A stretch of 64,000 nt of DNA, from the NCBI GenBank assembly GCA_036874045.1, contig CM072345.1, forward strand, positions 12,944,501-13,008,500. Reading direction: 5' to 3'. This document shows positions 58,750 through 64,000 of this stretch, in pieces. The position numbers and the translations under genes were made by a program. The DNA is from Cymodocea nodosa (lineage: Eukaryota > Streptophyta > Magnoliopsida > Alismatales > Cymodoceaceae). The notes beneath the pieces are model-generated. The model was not told where the DNA came from. It saw only the letters and a list, made by a program, of their open reading frames with translations, and did no database searches. How positions within the stretch are numbered: position 1 is the first letter of the stretch; each line of letters opens with the position of its first letter.

Positions 58750-61700
58750 TTAAGTTACCAAAGTATCCTTTTGATTAAGGTAAGAGACGATATGGGCAAC
58801 AGCAATAACCACATCTACCTCCATGAAATCGTAGTTTTGAGCTGCATAAATGAAACCCACAGTACAGAATTTGCTGCCAGTGAAAAAGGGTAGCCACGTT
58901 TCCCAAGCAAGCAACCAGGGGGACTCGAGCTGAAGAAGCTCCACCTTAGGCAGCAGTTTCCACTTCTATTTGGGGCATCGTCATCGCCAGCCATCCTCTC
59001 ACAGATGAGATGAAACACCATCAACTGTAGAGTTTTGTGCAGTTCTCCCCTCTTTTACTGTCAGCTTGGAATGTATATGATAAACAAAGCTCGAAATTTT
59101 ATCCTAGAAGCAATGCTCTGCTCATTCAGCATTTTTTGGGAGATGACATGAATTTTTATGGTAAACATCAAAGCAAAGGAGGAAATCAGGAGGTTTCATT
59201 GCAGATAAAGAAGAAACTATGACCCGCAGTCCTGGAAACCAGTGAGTGCTGCAAGTGCATTCAACAGGATGCAAGGCATTGGGCATGTAGTAAAAGGGAG
59301 TTGACATTAGTAGATTCTGGAAACAAGAAAAATAGGCAGAACATTCTACAAATATGATGTAAATTTTTAAATAAAACATTGCATTGAAAACTAGATCGCT
59401 CCATCACATTTCAGAACAGGGTGTTGAAAGCAAAATATTTATTTAGGTGGCAAAGAAACCTCCCAGGTGAACATCTTGGGGTCACCATCTGCACGGTCAC
59501 CACAAGGATTCGGTAATAGCCACAATTGTTTTAGATCTAACTTTAATTTCTCAGGAAGAATGGTTAATAGGAGTACCTTCAACTGAAGAGGAAATAGAAA
59601 TAGAAAAATAGGGAATTACTTTCCTCACTTTCTCAAATATAAAAAGATGATAAAAATTCTTAAAAATCCGTCCTCCTAAAGTTGTCAAGTTGAGATTCTC
59701 TTATAAAGAAACTCCATAATAATAATAATATGATAAAATAAAAAGAGAGGATAAACAATAAACAATAATCATAATCATAAATAAGTAATTCTGTAGTCTT
59801 TTAATAATAAATGATAATAATTATACAAGATGAGAAGATAGACAAAATAATCATCTTATTTTTTCCTTACCATTTCATTAGACACAAATTCTTCATCTTA
59901 ACTTTTTTAACTTTCTGTCATGTATATAAATTCCTTTATTTTTTTTAACTTTTTATTTTTAACCATTTAAAATTTTTCATTTCCTATCTTTTTGAACTTT
60001 CTATTATATACAAATAGATCCTAAGATGACAAAACTTATCTTTCCGGAAAAAATAATCTACTGTTGTGATTACTGGCTTTCAATATCTTCCTGTTGAGTG
60101 ACTCAAGAGCCATGTAGTTAGATGAGACGAGCACAATATCGATCAATCTACCCAAACACAAAACAGTAGAAATAACTTCGGATCAAAATTAAGGCTGGTA
60201 TTTTGCTGCTGCTTTCTTTCCAAGTCCGAGACTTCACATACCTGTGAGATTCCAAAACTGGTGCTGTTCATAAATAAAATAGGGATATTTTTCCCCTGCT
60301 CTTGTTAATGCACAAAGGAATGCATTTTGAGTATGCTTCCATCTATACTGACAAAAGATGCTTGGGCAAGATGAGAAGTATCACAAGATCTGGGCTTTAC
60401 CTCCAAAGTTCTTTCTTCATCACATATGAATTTTGGAAACTTTCTCATCAGGTTTTCTTATCAGCACAGTGAAAACTCAGAACCTGGAAAATAATCAAAT
60501 TTGCCCAAAATATGGGTATGCAACCTCCACAGATCAAAAACATTTGGAAATTAATGGACCCAGGGAATTTCCTCCAAGAAAACCCATTCATGGACTTCTG
60601 GTCCTACAGTCATCAAGGAATTAACTACCATAATGTTTGGTGCTTGACCAAGCATTGAATTGAATTAGCAAAGCACAGAATTTCAAGTGGTATGATAATG
60701 AACGCCAATGTTGTCATACACTTAGAGATAAAGGGAACCAACTGGACTGAGAACTGCAAAAGAGAGAAAGATAAAGAAATGGAAAAGCATCGTCGTGTTA
60801 CTTGTATTGTTCTTAGAAATTTGTTGTACGTTACAAGCTTGAAGTCTACAAATATACCCTAACAGCAGCTGAGATGATATTTTGACGCTGCTTTCATCTC
60901 TTACTCTCTCCTGCTCTCTTGTTCATGCTGCTCCTCGCATGACATATCACACAGACTTTACCAATGATCTTTATATAAAATATTTCATCTCAAAATTAAT
61001 TGATAATAAATAAAAAAATTCATAGCATATTAGCGTAAATTTTATTCTTATATTTATCGATGTAAAACTTTTTACACATTACATCTTCGATGTCTATTTT
61101 CCTTTTCAATTTGATTCTTGATTTCTTGGAGCTTGCTTCTTACTCCTTCCGTGGTCGGCTTGCTTCTGCGTTCTTGCTATGGCGGCTCTGCTAAGATATT
61201 TTGATACCACTCTCGTCTCTCTTGCATGTTGCTCTTCACACATTCATGGTGCATATACACAAGAAAAAGAGCCTGCAAGCATTCCTTCCAGAATAAAGCC
61301 CCTATGAAGAGAATAGTGCTCCCAGGTCTTCTGTTCTATCTACTGGAAGGAGAAAATTTAACATTTTATTGCCAATGTTTAATGACGACAACGTTAAAAA
61401 TCAGCTCAACAAAAATGGAGATAAAGTATGCTTCATGTGAGACTTACATTTTCAAAAATAATATTACATTTTGTTTTTGAATTCAGTTATACGTAGTTTT
61501 GTAGGCTTCAATTGTGTAAAAAATAAAAATAAAAATTTCCTTTGACAAATATATTCTATTGTAATACAAATAGATGAGTTTATAACTTAACTACATAAAT
61601 TTATCATCTTGTATTTGGGCCCTTCCTATCAAGGAATCCTAATTTCACCCCTGTTCAGAAGGCAATAATGCCATATGGTGATGAATTTTGGATGATAAAC

Positions 61701-63274
61701 AAATAAGCAATTCAAACTCAAATAGTTTATGCTAGAGTACACAATATCCAAGAGTGTAAATGGGTTGGGTTGGAATAGACTTGAGCTCAATCCGTGATCC
61801 AACCCATCCTGAGATTAGGGGTAACATGTTGGATTATGATCCCTTTTTTCCCAACATTTGATCCTAACTCGATCTAACCCTATTTTAAACAACAGGTTAA
61901 AATTGAATTGGGAAGTCAAATGGGATAACTTTTTAAACTTAAATTTAACCATTTTCTTAGATCATTTAAGAGTATTCACTGACTAAATTAAATTTTAGAA
62001 AAATAATGTAAGTATTATTTTAACTTATACATTTACTAAAAATTGTAAAGGCAATATTTTATACATAAACATTTAGCAATAAAGCATTCAGTCATATATG
62101 GTATGTTTAATCATTCAAATATACCACATCTAGCCAGCCCGAACCATTAGATGGCATGTATAAACTTAGTGTTAGGTTGTAAAGTTAGTTAAAGATATTT
62201 TCATAATCTCTCCATATATAACATAAAATTATGAAACTCCAAAATAGGTAACGGGTTAGTGGGTAATCTATATATGACTCAAACTCTAACCTACCAAAAT
62301 AATGCGTTAATAGGTAATAGGTGAACGGTTGACTCAGAGAAAACTAAAACCAGACAATGTGTATGCCCGTCGCCCAAAATAGATACGATTTGGTATACAG
62401 GTAGGTCGAAACCCATTACAGAAACAGAGAACCGCGACGAAGTCAAAGAAGAAACTTTTCGATGAAAATACAAAAAAAGATGCATGTAAATTGGAAGATC
62501 ACAGACAAGACAGGTAGAGAGTGGAGTTCGGAGCCGGCGGTAGCCAATTGGAAATACTTACCTGCCAATTGGAGAGATGGAATACGACCTGGATCTCCGT
62601 CGGCCGTCGATGGAAGGGAGGGCGAGTGGGAATGCGGCGACTACGAATTTATACCTGGTTTAATTAACAAGGCACGAATCTTCGGTCCGGATCCGGTGCA
62701 AACATGGGTCCGTTTACATATTTATTATCTATAGAAAAGGAGCATTATCCGTTTATATGTGTACACTTGCATTGATGATATTTTAATATTTAAATATCAC
62801 ATTCCTCACAATGGTTAATCGTTAGCAAATTTAAATGGATTTAATTAATTAATTAAGGCTTCTTCAATGGTCTCTTTTCGCCAGCTCTTCATTTCATAGG
62901 TACGTCGTGTCGTTACATATTTATGTTGTCGTAACTTGATATTGATAAGAATAACGTACTTGTTTTATGGTTTTTTTTTCATGTATTATTAAAATCTATA
63001 TTTAATGGAAACGGTTCTCCGAGAAAAGCATTGTTTGCATAGGTCCTTAATTTATTTATCCGTTTCAAGCATATATAACGACCTGTCTTTATAAGAAAAA
63101 AAAATAGATTTACGTTTTGTCGCGTAGAAACGACGGCTGACGTTACGCACATGTTATTATAATTTTCGTAAATAATTCGTAAAAAATATATGTACACGAC
63201 GTAACAGGTATCTATTAATATATATATATATAGAAGAAATGCATGCCATCACACATCGATCGATCAACAATAAT
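58750..63274. other. Long spacer without a confident gene
   Basis: About 4.5 kb. 59570-60020 is very AT-rich; 61500-62300 also. Near 62500-62720 there is a CpG-rich patch with a consensus minus-strand donor (GGCAG|gtaagt, intron side ending near 62559). This could be the first exon of a minus-strand transcript, but I find no coding exons for it. Short open frames here show no family resemblance. Confidence 0.5.
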
Positions 63275-64000
63275 ATGAGGACAGCAGCCAAAGGAGTTGT
63301 TGAAGTCCTCTTGGTGGGGGCCGATGGGCTCGGGCACACCTCCCTTCTTGGTTTTGGTTGATTTGTCTCCTTACCTTCCACCGCATTCATTCATGTATAC
63401 GGAAAAATTAGCATCATATTGGTGTCTACGTTAAATTTAATTAATTTACGGTGTATGGTATACAACTTAATAACATCTGATGCCTATGATTTAAAGCTAG
63501 ATGCAACTTTTTTTAACCTGCAACATGCATGCATGTGCATTTCATCTTTAGAAATGGTAATTAGCATGCAGCAGATACGTTATCAGTTGCATGTTTTATT
63601 TTGCAGGAAGACCTTGTTTGTACGCCATTCTACAGTGTGGAAGCGACATTTGTCACAGCAAAATCACCACCTCAGGTACGTGGCCGGCCGGCCGGCTTCT
63701 CCGATTTCCGATCATCATCCAAAAAGGGCAAGCCGTGCGTTCGCTCGTATTAGGGTTTTGTTAAGAAACTCGATTATGTAATCTATGCGCATGCTGGTAC
63801 GATGAAGGGAGAAAGCGGAAGGTGCGGTGGAACGAGAAATTTGTGTTCGAGTTGGCGGAAGGAGGTGAAGTCACCAGGCTCAGGGTGAAGATAGTGGAGA
63901 AGCATCACAGATACGCAGGCGATGGTCTTCTTGGGGAAGCAACGTGCGGAAGTAGTACTTGTGGTGGTACTTAATTGCAGGGCAGGGTTGGGGAAGATGG
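63275..64000 (+). CDS. C2-domain protein, 3' end outside window
   Basis: Exons 63275..63350, 63607..63675 and 63808..>63943, in phase (76, 69 and 136 bp). The chain begins MRTAAKGVVEVLLVGADGL (strand 1 of a C2 domain), continues LYAILQCGSDICHSKITTSG (the usual PYVIL.....HSK region) and WNEKFVFELAEGG, RLRVKIVEKHH and DGLLGEAT. This matches small plant elicitor-responsive-type single C2 proteins. Typical C2 Ca-binding aspartates are mostly absent: ADGLGHTSLLG replaces the usual D...MDPY loop, so calcium binding is doubtful. A donor AC|gtgcgg at 63944 would continue into exon 4 beyond the window; unspliced reading stops at 63974. Probably cytosolic or membrane-associated; function not inferable. 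Confidence 0.65.

Noticed and set aside
62462-62734. 90-codon plus-strand ORF
   Set aside because: Frame open only because of the GC-rich patch; no domain similarity, and a minus-strand splice donor fits this region better.

Overview
This is nuclear DNA of a flowering plant: genes with many introns, GT-AG splice sites, AT-rich introns and spacers, plastid-targeted proteins (GapB, a fibrillin), a tonoplast sugar transporter and a CDPK. The GC-rich first exons grading into AT-rich 3' parts suggest a monocot; I cannot name a species. I assembled exons by hand from splice consensus, reading phase and family similarity.

Layout. 1-6.7 kb: clade D-like PP2C phosphatase (+), cut at its 5' end by the window edge, with introns full of old retroelements. 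8.6-12.6 kb: FBN10/PAP12-type plastid fibrillin (-). 13.0-17.4 kb: a gene (+) that looks chimeric. Its first two exons are a truncated copy of a plastid DUF3598-like gene, and its last three exons resemble the chloroplast-division protein MCD1. 19.0-21.5 kb: small plastid membrane protein (-). 22.1-24.5 kb: FAR1-related, transposase-derived factor (-), divergent from the DNA polymerase delta small subunit POLD2 (+, 25.4-30.0 kb). 32.6-39.0 kb: subgroup I-like CDPK (+) whose myristoylation start is cut off from the kinase frame. 39.6-42.8 kb: full-length DUF3598-like paralogue (-). 46.0-50.9 kb: tonoplast monosaccharide transporter (+). 52.2 kb: small SURP-like protein (+). 53.8 kb: NDR1/HIN1-like protein (+). 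55.9-58.4 kb: GapB (-). 63.3 kb to the edge: C2-domain protein (+), incomplete.

Mobile DNA. Intron 1 of the PP2C gene holds a decayed Ty1/copia fossil. RTE-type LINE remnants lie in PP2C intron 2 and CDPK intron 4, the latter split by an Au-type SINE with an 18/20 target-site duplication. Another Au SINE, a probable SINE fragment, a foldback MITE and two young tandem duplications (185 bp and 68 bp) are also present.

The most unusual content is the inverted partial duplication linking about 13-14.3 kb and 41.3-42.8 kb. One copy is a complete plastid gene. The other is joined, in compatible splice phase, to MCD1-like exons that lack any visible first exon of their own. This may be a new fusion that borrowed a transit peptide. 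No operon-like cooperation is expected; neighbours are mostly unrelated, though five or more products are probably plastid proteins.
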